A DNA stretch of 64,000 bases from Sipunculus nudus (Eukaryota > Annelida > Sipuncula > Golfingiida > Sipunculidae), in the NCBI GenBank assembly GCA_026874595.1, contig CM049306.1, forward strand, positions 61,636,019 to 61,700,018, in the 5' to 3' direction. The translations under genes and the position numbers were made by a program. Numbering within the stretch: position 1 is the stretch's first letter; each line of letters opens with the position of its first letter. Under the pieces are notes generated by a model. The model was not told where the DNA came from. It did not search any database and was given only the letters and a program-made list of their open reading frames with translations. Positions 1 to 12,299 of the stretch are shown here, one piece after another.

Positions 1-2068
1 GTGAAAAGGTAGGAGGCGGACTGCTGTTTTGTGCTTGCGTATGTGTGCCTGTGTGTTAAGGTGGGGGGGGGGGGGGGTGGACTGCTGTCCTGTGTTTTCT
101 TATGTGTGAAAAGGTAGGGGGCGGACTGCTGTTTTGTGCTTGCGTATGTGTGCCTGTGTGTAAAGGTGGGGGGGGGGGGGTTCTTCTCCTGTGTGTGCGT
201 ATGTGTGTAAAGGTAGGGAATGGACTGCTGTCCTGTGTGTGCGTATGTGTGAAAAGGTAGGGGGCGGACTGCTGTTTTGTGCTTGCGTATGTGTGCCTGT
301 GTGTAAAGGAAGGGGGCTGACTGCTGTCCTGCGTGTGCGTATGTGTGAAAAGGTAGGGGGCGGACTGCTGTCTTGTGCTTGCGTATGTGTGCCTGTGTGT
401 AAAGGAAGGGGGCTGACTGCTGTCCTGCGTGTGCGTATGTGTGTAAATGTAAGGGGCGGACTGTTCCCTCTGCGTGCGTATGTGTGTAACGGTCAGGAGG
501 ACTGCTGTCTTGTGCTTGCGTTTGTGTGCCTATGTGTAAAGGAACGGGGCTGACTGCTGTCCTACGTGTGCGTATATGTGCCTGTGTGTAAAGGTAGGGG
601 CGGACTGCTGTCCTGTGCGAGCGTATGTGTGTAAAGAAAGGGGTTGGACTGCTGTCCTATGTGTGCGTATATGTGCCTGTGTGTAAAGGTAGGGGCGGAC
701 TGCTGTCCTGTGCGTGCGTATGTGTGTAAAGAAAGGGGGTGGACTGCTGTCCTATGTGTGCGTATATGTGCCTGTGTGTAAAGGAAGCGGCGGGCTGCTG
801 TCCTGTGCGTGCGAATGTGTGTAAAGAAAGGGGGCTAACTGCTGTCCTGCGTGTGCGGATGAGTGTAAAGGTAGGGACGGACTGCTGTCCTGTGCGTGCG
901 TATGTGTGTAAAGAAAGGGGTATGACTGCCGTCCTGTGTGTGCGTATGTGTGTAAAGGTAGGGGATGGACTGCTGTCCTACGTTTGCGTATATGTGCATG
1001 TGTGTAAAGGTAGGGGCGGACTGCTGTCCTGTGCGTGCGTATGTGTGTAAAGGAAGCGGCGGGCTGCTGTCCTGTGCGTGCGAATGTGTGTAAAGAAAGG
1101 GGGCTAACTGCTGTCCTGCGTGTGCGGATGAGTGTAAAGGTAGGGACGGACTGCTGTCCTGTGCGTGCGTATGTGTGTAAAGGTTGAAGGCGGACTGCTG
1201 TCTTGTGTGTGCGTATGTGTGTAAAGGTAGGGGGTGGACTGCTGTCCTACGTTTGCGTATATGTGCATGTGTGTAAAGGTAGGGGCGGACTGCTGTCCTG
1301 TGCGTGCGTATGTGTGTAAAGGTAGGGGATGGACTGCTGTCCTACGTGTGCGTATATGTGCATGTGTGTAAAGGTAGGGGGTGGACTGCTGTCCTACGTG
1401 TGCGTATATGTGCATGTGTGTAAAGGTAGGGGCGGACTGCTGTCCTGTGCGTGCGTATGTGTTAAAAGGTAGGGGATGGACTGCTGTCCTGTGTGTGCGT
1501 ATGTGTGAAAAGGTAGGGGGCGGACTGCTGTTTTGTGCTTGCTTATGTGTGCCTGTGTGTAAAGGTGGGGGGGGGGGGACTGCTGTCCTGTGTGTGCGTA
1601 TGTGTGTAAAGGTAGGGGGTGGACTGCTGTCCTACGTGTGCGTATATGTGCATGTGTGTAAAGGTAGGGGCGGACTGCTGTCCTGTGCGTGCGTATGTGT
1701 TAAAAGGTAGGGGATGGACTGCTGTCCTGTGTGTGCGTATGTGTGAAAAGGTAGGGGGCGGACTGCTGTTTTGTGCTTGCTTATGTGTGCCTGTGTGTAA
1801 AGGTGGGGGGGGGACTGCTGTCCTGTGTGTGCGTATGTGTGTAAAGGTAAGGGGCGGACTGCTGTTTTGTGCTTGCGTATGTGTGCCTGTCTGTTAAGGT
1901 GGGGGTGGGGGGTGGGGGGGGGGGGGGAGGATGGACTGCTGTCCTGTGTTTTCTTATGTGTGAAAAGGTAGGAGGCGGACTGCTGTTTTGTGCTTGCGTA
2001 TGTGTGCCTGTGTGTTAAGGTGGGGGGGGGGGGGGGGAGGATGGACTGCTGTCCTGTGTTTTCTTATG
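1..2068 (+). repeat. Higher-order repeat class A, copy 1 (left-truncated by window)
   Basis: This block matches the next one at an offset of 2068-2069 bases over about 1.6 kb, with differences almost only in G-run length. Near its end (about 1381-1842) it holds a 238-base internal tandem duplication (the block at 1381 recurs at 1619) that copy 2 lacks. This is block-level amplification followed by local duplication. Confidence 0.85.
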
Positions 2069-3845
2069 TGTGAAAAGGTAGGAGGCGGACTGCTGTTTTG
2101 TGCTTGCGTATGTGTGCCTGTGTGTTAAGGTGGGGGGGGGGGGGGTGGACTGCTGTCCTGTGTTTTCTTATGTGTGAAAAGGTAGGGGGCGGACTGCTGT
2201 TTTGTGCTTGCGTATGTGTGCCTGTGTGTAAAGGTGGGGGGGGGGGGGTTCTTCTCCTGTGTGTGCGTATGTGTGTAAAGGTAGGGAATGGACTGCTGTC
2301 CTGTGTGTGCGTATGTGTGAAAAGGTAGGGGGCGGACTGCTGTTTTGTGCTTGCGTATGTGTGCCTGTGTGTAAAGGAAGGGGGCTGACTGCTGTCCTGC
2401 GTGTGCGTATGTGTGAAAAGGTAGGGGGCGGACTGCTGTCTTGTGCTTGCGTATGTGTGCCTGTGTGTAAAGGAAGGGGGCTGACTGCTGTCCTGCGTGT
2501 GCGTATGTGTGTAAATGTAAGGGGCGGACTGTTCCCTCTGCGTGCGTATGTGTGTAACGGTCAGGAGGACTGCTGTCTTGTGCTTGCGTTTGTGTGCCTA
2601 TGTGTAAAGGAACGGGGCTGACTGCTGTCCTACGTGTGCGTATATGTGCCTGTGTGTAAAGGTAGGGGCGGACTGCTGTCCTGTGCGAGCGTATGTGTGT
2701 AAAGAAAGGGGTTGGACTGCTGTCCTATGTGTGCGTATATGTGCCTGTGTGTAAAGGTAGGGGCGGACTGCTGTCCTGTGCGTGCGTATGTGTGTAAAGA
2801 AAGGGGGTGGACTGCTGTCCTATGTGTGCGTATATGTGCCTGTGTGTAAAGGAAGCGGCGGGCTGCTGTCCTGTGCGTGCGAATGTGTGTAAAGAAAGGG
2901 GGCTAACTGCTGTCCTGCGTGTGCGGATGAGTGTAAAGGTAGGGACGGACTGCTGTCCTGTGCGTGCGTATGTGTGTAAAGAAAGGGGTATGACTGCCGT
3001 CCTGTGTGTGCGTATGTGTGTAAAGGTAGGGGATGGACTGCTGTCCTACGTTTGCGTATATGTGCATGTGTGTAAAGGTAGGGGCGGACTGCTGTCCTGT
3101 GCGTGCGTATGTGTGTAAAGGAAGCGGCGGGCTGCTGTCCTGTGCGTGCGAATGTGTGTAAAGAAAGGGGGCTAACTGCTGTCCTGCGTGTGCGGATGAG
3201 TGTAAAGGTAGGGACGGACTGCTGTCCTGTGCGTGCGTATGTGTGTAAAGGTTGAAGGCGGACTGCTGTCTTGTGTGTGCGTATGTGTGTAAAGGTAGGG
3301 GGTGGACTGCTGTCCTACGTTTGCGTATATGTGCATGTGTGTAAAGGTAGGGGCGGACTGCTGTCCTGTGCGTGCGTATGTGTGTAAAGGTAGGGGATGG
3401 ACTGCTGTCCTACGTGTGCGTATATGTGCATGTGTGTAAAGGTAGGGGGTGGACTGCTGTCCTACGTGTGCGTATATGTGCATGTGTGTAAAGGTAGGGG
3501 CGGACTGCTGTCCTGTGCGTGCGTATGTGTTAAAAGGTAGGGGATGGACTGCTGTCCTGTGTGTGCGTATGTGTGAAAAGGTAGGGGGCGGACTGCTGTT
3601 TTGTGCTTGCTTATGTGTGCCTGTGTGTAAAGGTGGGGGGGGGGGGGACTGCTGTCCTGTGTGTGCGTATGTGTGTAAAGGTAAGGGGCGGACTGCTGTT
3701 TTGTGCTTGCGTATGTGTGCCTGTCTGTTAAGGTGGGGGTGGGGGGTGGGGGGGGGGGGGGGAGGATGGACTGCTGTTCTGTGTTTTCTTATGTGTGAAA
3801 AGGTAGGAGGCGGACTGCTGTTTTGTGCTTGCGTATGTGTGCCTG
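2069..3845 (+). repeat. Higher-order repeat class A, copy 2
   Basis: Near-identical repeat of the preceding block: 2259-2621, 2807-3118 and 3172-3483 reproduce 191-553, 739-1050 and 1104-1415. It lacks the 238-base duplication, so the sequence after about 3655 aligns with that after about 1820. The boundaries are approximate because monomers are themselves similar. Confidence 0.85.
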
Positions 3846-5824
3846 TGTGTTAAGGTGGGGGGGGGGGGGGGGGTGGACTGCTGTCCTGTGTTTTCTTATG
3901 TGTGAAAAGGTAGGAGGCGGACTGCTGTTTTGTGCTTGCGTATGTGTGCCTGTGTGTAAAGGTGGGGGGGGGGGGGGCTGCTGTCCTGTGTTTTCTTATG
4001 TGTGAAAAGGTAGGGGGCGGACTGCTGTTTTGTGCTTGCGTATGTGTGCCTGTGTGTAAAGGTGGGGGGGGGGGCTTCTTCTCCTGTGTGTGCGTATGTG
4101 TGTAAAGGTAGGGGATGGACTGCTGTCCTGTGTGTGCGTATGTGTGAAAAGGTAGGGGGCGGACTGCTGTTTTGTGCTTGCGTATGTGTGCCTGTGTGTA
4201 AGGGGGGGGGACTGCTCTCTTCTGTGTGCGTATGTGTGTAAAGGTAAGGCGAACTCCTGTCTTGTGTGTGCGTATGTGTGTAAAGGTAGGGGGCGGACTG
4301 CTGCCCTCTGTGTGCGTATGTATGTAAAGGTAGGGGCCGGACTGCTGTCCTGTGCGTGCGTATGTGTAAAGGTAAGGGGCGGACTGCTGTCCTGTGCGTG
4401 CGTATGTGTGTAAAGGTAAGGCGGACTGCTGTCTTGTGCTTGCCTATGTGTAAAGGAACGGGGCTGACTGCTGTCCTACGTTTGCGTATATGTGCCTGTG
4501 TGTAAAGGTAGGGGCGGACTGCTGTCCTGTGCGAGCGTATGTGTGTAAAGAAAGGGGTTGGACTGCTGTCCTATGTGTGCGTATATGTGCCTGTGTGTAA
4601 AGGTAGGGGCGGACTGCTGTCCTGTGCGTGCGTATGTGTGTAAAGAAAGGGGGTGGACTGCTGTCCTATGTGTGCGTATATGTGCCTGTGTGTAAAGGAA
4701 GCGGCGGGCTGCTGTCCTGTGCGTGCGAATGTGTATGTGCTTGCGTATGTGTGCCTGTGTGTTAAGGTGGGGGGGGGGGGGGCTGCTGTCCTGTGTTTTC
4801 TTATGTGTGAAAAGGTAGGAGGCGGACTGCTATTTTGTGCTTGCGTATGTGTGCCTGTGTGTAAAGGTGGGGGGGGGGCTGCTTCTCCTGTAGGTGCGTA
4901 TGTGTGTAAAGGTAAGGCGGACTGCTGTCTATTGCTAGCGTATGTATTCCTATTTGTAAAGGTAGGAGGCGGTTCCTGTGTTTGCGTATGTGTGAAAAGG
5001 TAGGGGATGGACTGCTGTCCTACGTGTGCGTATGTGTGTAAAGGTAGGGGATGGACTGCTGTCCTGTGTGTGCGTATGTGTGAAAAGGTAGGGGGCGGAC
5101 TGCTGTTTTGTGCTTGCGTATGTGTGCCTGTGTGTAAAGGTGGGGGGGGGGGGGGGGCTGCTGTCCTTTGTTTTCTTATGTGTGAAAAGGTAGGAGGCGG
5201 ACTGCTGTTTTGTGTTTGCGTATGTGTGCCTGTGTGTAAAGGTGGGGGGGGGGGGCTGCTTCTCCTGTGTGTGCGTATGTGTGTAAAGGTAGGGGGTGGA
5301 CTGCTGTCCTACGTTTGCGTATATGTGCATGTGTGTAAAGGTAGGGGCGGACTGCTGTCCTGTGCGTGCGTATGTGTGTAAAGGTAGGGGATGGACTGCT
5401 GTCCTACGTGTGCGTATATGTGCATGTGTGTAAAGGTAGGGGGTGGACTGCTGTCCTACGTGTGCGTATATGTGCATGTGTGTAAAGGTAGGGGCGGACT
5501 GCTGTCCTGTGCGTGCGTATGTGTTAAAAGGTAGGGGATGGACTGCTGTCCTGTGTGTGCGTATGTGTGAAAAGGTAGGGGGCGGACTGCTGTTTTGTGC
5601 TTGCTTATGTGTGCCTGTGTGTAAAGGTGGGGGGGGGGGGACTGCTGTCCTGTGTGTGCGTATGTGTGTAAAGGTAAGGGGCGGACTGCTGTTTTGTGCT
5701 TGCGTATGTGTGCCTGTCTGTTAAGGTGGGGGTGGGGGGTGGGGGGGGGGAGGATGGACTGCTGTCCTGTGTTTTCTTATGTGTGAAAAGGTAGGAGGCG
5801 GACTGCTGTTTTGTGCTTGCGTAT
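3846..5824 (+). repeat. Higher-order repeat class B, copy 1
   Basis: A block with a period of about 1980 bases. Landmarks at 4032 and 5443 recur at 6011 and 7423. Its right part (5443 onward) also resembles the end of class A blocks (3449 onward), so classes A and B share a common module and differ in the rest. The deviant monomer with tattgctagcg lies at about 4929. Confidence 0.8.
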
Positions 5825-7810
5825 GTGTGCCTGTGTGTTAAGGGGGGGGGGGGGGGGTGGACTGCTGTCCTGTGTTTTCTTATGTGTGAAAAGGTAGGAG
5901 GCGGACTGCTGTTTTGTGCTTGCGTATGTGTGCCTGTGTGTAAAGGTGGGGGGGGGCTGCTGTCCTGTGTTTTCTTATGTGTGAAAAGGTAGGGGGCGGA
6001 CTGCTGTTTTGTGCTTGCGTATGTGTGCCTGTGTGTAAAGGTGGGGGGGGGGGCTTCTTCTCCTGTGTGTGCGTATGTGTGTAAAGGTAGGGGATGGACT
6101 GCTGTCCTGTGTGTGCGTATGTGTGAAAAGGTAGGGGGCGGACTGCTGTTTTGTGCTTGCGTATGTGTGCCTGTGTGTAAGGGGGGGGGGGACTGCTCTC
6201 TTCTGTGTGCGTATGTGTGTAAAGGTAAGGCGAACTCCTGTCTTGTGTGTGCGTATGTGTGTAAAGGTAGGGGGCGGACTGCTGCCCTCTGTGTGCGTAT
6301 GTACGTAAAGGTAGGGGCCGGACTGCTGTCCTGTGCGTGCGTATGTGTAAAGGTAAGGGGCGGACTGCTGTCCTGTGCGTGCGTATGTGTGTAAAGGTAA
6401 GGCGGACTGCTGTCTTGTGCTTGCCTATGTGTAAAGGAACGGGGCTGACTGCTGTCCTACGTTTGCGTATATGTGCCTGTGTGTAAAGGTAGGGGCGGAC
6501 TGCTGTCCTGTGCGAGCGTATGTGTGTAAAGAAAGGGGTTGGACTGCTGTCCTATGTGTGCGTATATGTGCCTGTGTGTAAAGGTAGGGGCGGACTGCTG
6601 TCCTGTGCGTGCGTATGTGTGTAAAGAAAGGGGGTGGACTGCTGTCCTATGTGTGCGTATATGTGCCTGTGTGTAAAGGAAGCGGCGGGCTGCTGTCCTG
6701 TGCGTGCGAATGTGTATGTGCTTGCGTATGTGTGCCTGTGTGTTAAGGTGGGGGGGGGGGGGGGGCTGCTGTCCTGTGTTTTCTTATGTGTGAAAAGGTA
6801 GGAGGCGGACTGCTATTTTGTGCTTGCGTATGTGTGCCTGTGTGTAAAGGTGGGGGGGGGGGGGCTGCTTCTCCTGTAGGTGCGTATGTGTGTAAAGGTA
6901 AGGCGGACTGCTGTCTATTGCTAGCGTATGTATTCCTATTTGTAAAGGTAGGAGGCGGTTCCTGTGTTTGCGTATGTGTGAAAAGGTAGGGGATGGACTG
7001 CTGTCCTACGTGTGCGTATGTGTGTAAAGGTAGGGGATGGACTGCTGTCCTGTGTGTGCGTATGTGTGAAAAGGTAGGGGGCGGACTGCTGTTTTGTGCT
7101 TGCGTATGTGTGCCTGTGTGTAAAGGTGGGGGGGGGGGCTGCTGTCCTTTGTTTTCTTATGTGTGAAAAGGTAGGAGGCGGACTGCTGTTTTGTGTTTGC
7201 GTATGTGTGCCTGTGTGTAAAGGTGGGGGGGGGGGCTGCTTCTCCTGTGTGTGCGTATGTGTGTAAAGGTAGGGGGTGGACTGCTGTCCTACGTTTGCGT
7301 ATATGTGCATGTGTGTAAAGGTAGGGGCGGACTGCTGTCCTGTGCGTGCGTATGTGTGTAAAGGTAGGGGATGGACTGCTGTCCTACGTGTGCGTATATG
7401 TGCATGTGTGTAAAGGTAGGGGGTGGACTGCTGTCCTACGTGTGCGTATATGTGCATGTGTGTAAAGGTAGGGGCGGACTGCTGTCCTGTGCGTGCGTAT
7501 GTGTTAAAAGGTAGGGGATGGACTGCTGTCCTGTGTGTGCGTATGTGTGAAAAGGTAGGGGGCGGACTGCTGTTTTGTGCTTGCTTATGTGTGCCTGTGT
7601 GTAAAGGTGTGGGGGGGGGACTGCTGTCCTGTGTGTGCGTATGTGTGTAAAGGTAAGGGGCGGACTGCTGTTTTGTGCTTGCGTATGTGTGCCTGTCTGT
7701 TAAGGTGGGGGTGGGGGGTGGGGGGGGGGGGGAGGGTGGACTGCTGTCCTGTGTTTTCTTATGTGTGAAAAGGTAGGAGGCGGACTGCTGTTTTGTGCTT
7801 GCGTATGTGT
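5825..7810 (+). repeat. Higher-order repeat class B, copy 2
   Basis: Tandem copy of the previous block at an offset of 1979-1986 bases; the variation in offset comes from G-run lengths. The deviant tattgctagcg monomer is at about 6916. Block edges are approximate. Confidence 0.8.
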
Positions 7811-7863
7811 GCCTGTGTGTTAAGGTGGGGGGGGGGGGGGGTGGACTGCTGTCCTGTGTTTTC

Positions 7864-10800
7864 TTATGTGTGAAAAGGTAGGAGGCGGACTGCTGTTTTG
7901 TGCTTGCGTATGGGAACCTGTGTGTAAAGGTGGGGGGGGGGGGGGGCTGCTTCTCCTGTGTGTGCGTATGTGTGTAAAGGTAAGGCGGACTGCTGTCTAT
8001 TGCTAGCGTATGTATTCCTATTTGTAAAGGTAGGAGGCGGTTCCTGTGTTTGCGTATGTGTGAAAAGGTAGGGGATGGACTGCTGTCCTACGTGTGCGTA
8101 TATGTGCATGTGTGTAAAGGTAGGGGCGGACTGCTGTCCTGTGCGTGCGTATGTGTGTAAAGGTAGGGGATGGACTGCTGTCCTGTGTGTGCGTATGTGT
8201 GAAAAGGTAGGGGGCGGACTGCTGTTTTGTACTTGCGTATGTGTGCCTGTGTGTAAAGGTGGGGGGGGGGGGGCTGCTGTCCTGTGTTTTCTTATGTGTG
8301 AAAAGGTAGGAGGCGGACTGCTGTTTTGTGCTTGCGTATGTGTGCCTGTGTGTAAAGGTGGGGGGGGGGGGGGGCTGCTTCTCCTGTGCGTGCGTATGTG
8401 TGTAAAGGTATGGCGGACTGCTGTCTATTGCTAGCGTATGTATTCCTGTTTGTAAAGGTAGGAGGCGGTTCCTATGTTTGCGTATGTGTGAAAAGGTAGG
8501 GGGTGGACTGCTGTCCTACGTGTGCGTATATGTGTATGTGTGTAAAGGTAGGGGCGGACTGCTGTCCTGTGCGTGCGTATGTGTGTAAAGGTAGGGGATG
8601 GACTGCTGTCCTGTGTGTGCGTATGTGTGAAAAGGTAGGGGGCGGACTGCTGTTTTGTGCTTGCGTATGTGTGCCTGTGTGTAAAGGTGGGGGGGGACTG
8701 CTGTCCTGTGTGTGCGTATGTGTGTAAAGGTAAGGCGGATTGCTGTTTTGTGCTTGCGTATGTGTGCCTGTGTGTTAAGGTGGGGGGGGGGGGGGGGTGG
8801 GGGGGGGGTGGACTGCTGTCCCATGTTTTCTTATGTTGAAAAAAGGTAGGAGGCGGACTGCTGTTTTGTGCTTGCGTATGTGTGCCTGTGTGTTAAGGTG
8901 GGGGGGGGGGGGGATGGACTGCTGTCCTGTGTTTTCTTATGTGTGAACGTGTAGGAGGCGGACTGCTGTTTTGTGCTCTCGTATGTGTGCCTGTGTGTAA
9001 AGGTGGGGGGGGGGGGACTGCTGTCCTGTGTGTGCGTATGTGTGAAAAGGTAGGGGGCGGACTGCTGTTTTGTGCTTGCTTATGTGTGCCTGTGTGTAAA
9101 GGTGGGGGGGGGGGGTACTGCTGTCCTGTGTGTGCGTATGTGTGTAAAGGTAAGGGGCGGACTGCTGTTTTGTGCTTGCGTATGTGTGCCTGTGTGTTAA
9201 GGTGGGGGTGGGGGGTGGGGGGGGGGGGGGAGGGTGGACTGCTGTCCTGTGTTTTCTTATGTGTGAAAAGGTGGGAGGCGGACTGCTGTTTTGTGCTTGC
9301 GTATGTGTGCCTGTGTGTTAAGGTGGGGGGGGGGGGGGGGTGGACTGCTGTCCTGTGTTTTCTTATGTGTGAAAAGGTAGGAGGCGGACTGCTGTTTTGT
9401 GCTTGCGTATGTGTGCCTGTGTGTAAAGGTGGGGGGGGGGGGGCTGCTGTCCTGTGTTTTCTTATGTGTGAAAAGGTAGGAGGCGGACTGCTGTTTTGTG
9501 CTTGCGTATGTGTGCCTGTGTGTAAAGGTGGGGGGGGGGCTGCTTCTCCTGTGTGTGCGTATGTGTGTAAAGGTAAGGCGGACTGCTGTCTATTGCTAGC
9601 GTATGTATTCCTATTTGTAAAGGTAGGAGGCGGTACCTGTGTTTGCGTATGTGTGAAAAGGTAGGGGGTGGACTGCTGTCCTACGTGTGCGTATATGTGC
9701 ATGTGTGTAAAGGTAGGGGCGGACTGCTGTCCTGTGCGTGCGTATGTGTGTAAAGGTAGGGGATGGACTGCTGTCCTGTGTGTGCGTATGTGTGAAAAGG
9801 TAGGGGGCGGACTGCTGTTTTGTGCTTGCGTATGTGTGCCTGTGTGTAAAGGTGGGGGGGGGGGGGGGGCTGCTGTCCTGTGTTTTCTTATGTGTGAAAA
9901 GGTAGGAGGCGGACTGCTGTTTTGTGCTTGCGTATGTGTGCCTGTGTGTAAAGGTGGGGGGGGGGGGGGCTGCTTCTCCTGTGTGTGCGTATGTGTGTAA
10001 AGGTAAGGCGGACTGCTGTCTATTGCTAGCGTATGTATTCCTATTTGTAAAGGTAGGAGGCGGTTCCTGTGTTTGCGTTTGTGTGAAAAGGTAGGGGGTG
10101 GACTGCTGTCCTACGTGTGCGTATATGTGTATGTGTGTAAAGGTAGGGGTGGACTGCTGTCCTGTGCGTGCGTATGTGTGTAAAGGTAGGGGATGGACTG
10201 CTGTCCTGTGTGTGCGTATGTGTGAAAAGGTAGGGGGCGGACTGCTGTTTTGTGCTTGCGTATGTGTGCCTGTGTGTTAAGGGTGGGGGGGGGGGGAGAC
10301 TGCTGTCCTGTGTGTGCGTATGTGTGTAAAGGTAAGGCGGATTTCTGTTTTTTGCTTGCGTATGTGTGCCTGTGTGTAAAGGTGGGGGGGTGGGGGGGGG
10401 GGGGGTGGACTGCTGTCCCATGTTTTCTTATGTGTGAAAAGGTAGGAGGCGGACTGCTGTTTTGTGCTTGCGTATGTGTGCCTGTGTGTTAAGGTGGGGG
10501 GGGGGGGGATGGACTGCTGTCCTGTGTTTTCTTATGTGTGAAAGTGTAGGAGGCGGACTGCTGTTTTGTGCTCTCGTATGTGTGCCTGTGTGTAAAGGTG
10601 GGGGGGGGGGGGGGGGGGCTGCTTCTCCTGTGTGTGCGTATGTGTGAAAAGGTAGGGGGCGGACTGCTGTTTTGTGCTTGCGTATGTGTGCCTGTGTGTA
10701 AAGGTGGGGGGGGGGGGGGACTGCTGTCCTGTGTGTGCGTATGTGTGTAAAGGTAAGGGGCGGACTGCTGTTTTGTGCTTGCGTATGTGTGCCTGTGTGT

Positions 10801-12240
10801 TAAGGTGGGGGTGGGGGGTGGGGGGGGGGAGGGTGGACTGCTGTCCTGTGTTTTCTTATGTGTGAAAAGGTGGGAGTCGGACTGCTGTTTTGTGCTTGCG
10901 TATGTGTGCCTGTGTGTTAAGGTGGGGGGGGGCGGGGGTGGACTGCTGTCCTGTGTTTTCTTATGTGTGAAAAGGTAGGAGGCGGACTGCTGTTTTGTGC
11001 TTGCGTATGTGTGCCTGTGTGTAAAGGTGGGGGGGGGGGGGGGGCTGCTGTCCTGTGTTTTCTTATGTGTGAAAAGGTAGGAGGCGGACTGCTGTTTTGT
11101 GCTTGCGTATGTGTGCCTGTGTGTAAAGGTGGAGGGGGGGCTGCTTCTCCTGTGTGTGCGTATGTGTGTAAAGGTAAGGCGGACTGTTGTCTATTGCTAG
11201 CGTATGTATTCCTATTTGTAAAGGTAGGAGGCGGTTCCTGTGTTTGCGTATGTGTGAAAAGGTAGGGGATGGACTGCTGTCCTACGTGTGCGTATATGTG
11301 CATGTGTGTAAAGGTAGGGGCGGACTGCTGTCCTGTGCGTGCGTATGTGTGTAAAGGTAGGGGATGGACTGCTGTCCTGTGTGTGCGTATGTGTGAAAAG
11401 GTAGGGGGCGGACTGCTGTTTTGTGCTTGCGTATGTGTGCCTGTGTGTAAAGGTGGGGGGGGGGGGGGGGCTGCTGTCCTGTGTGTGCGTATGTGTGTAA
11501 AGGTAAGGCGGACTGCTGTCTATTGCTAGCGTATGTATTCCTATTTGTAAAGGTAGGAGGCGGTTCCTGTGTTTGCGTATGTGTGAAAAGGTAGGGGGTG
11601 GACTGCTGTCCTACGTGTGCGTATATGTGTATGTGTGTAAAGGTAGGGGCGGACTGCTGTCCTGTGCGTGCGTATGTGTGTAAAGGTAGGGGATGGACTG
11701 CTGTCCTGTGTGTGCGTATGTGTGAAAAGGTAGGGGGCGGACTGCTGTTTTGTGCTTGCGTATGTGTGCCTGTGTGTAAAGGTGGGGGGGACTGCTGTCC
11801 TGTGTGTGCGTATGTGTGTAAAGGTAAGGCGGATTGCTGTTTTGTGCTTGCGTATGTGTGCCTGTGTGTTAAGGTGGGGGGGGGGGATGGGGGGGGGGTG
11901 GACTGCTGTCCCATGTTTTTATGTGTGAAAAGGTAGGAGGCGGACTGCTGTTTTGTGCTTGCGTATGTGTGCCTGTGTGTTAAGGTGGGGGGGGGGATGG
12001 ACTGCTGTCCTGTGTTTTCTTATGTGTGAAAGTGTAGGAGGCGGACTGCTGTTTTGTGCTCTCGTAAGTGTGCCTGTGTGTAAAGGTGGGGGGGGGGGGG
12101 ACTGCTTCTCCTGTGTTTTCTTATGTGTGAAAAGGTAGGGGGCGGACTGCTGTTTTGTGCTTGCGTATGTGTGCCTGTGTGTAAAGGTGGGGGGGGGGGG
12201 GCTGCTTCTCCTGTGTGTGCGTATGTGTGTAAAGGTTAGG
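7864..12240 (+). repeat. Higher-order repeat class C, about three copies
   Basis: Landmarks at 8075, 9668 and 11269 (offsets 1593 and 1601) and a second set at 8503, 10098 and 11598 mark three successive blocks, about 7864-9456, 9457-11060 and 11061-12240. Copies 1 and 2 keep 428-430 bases between the two landmarks; copy 3 has only 329, so it lost about 100 bases internally. Copy 3 is also shorter overall. Block edges are approximate. Confidence 0.75.
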
Positions 12241-12299
12241 CGGACTGCTGTCTATTGCTAGCGTATGTATTCCTATTTGTAAAGGTAGGGGGCGGTTCC

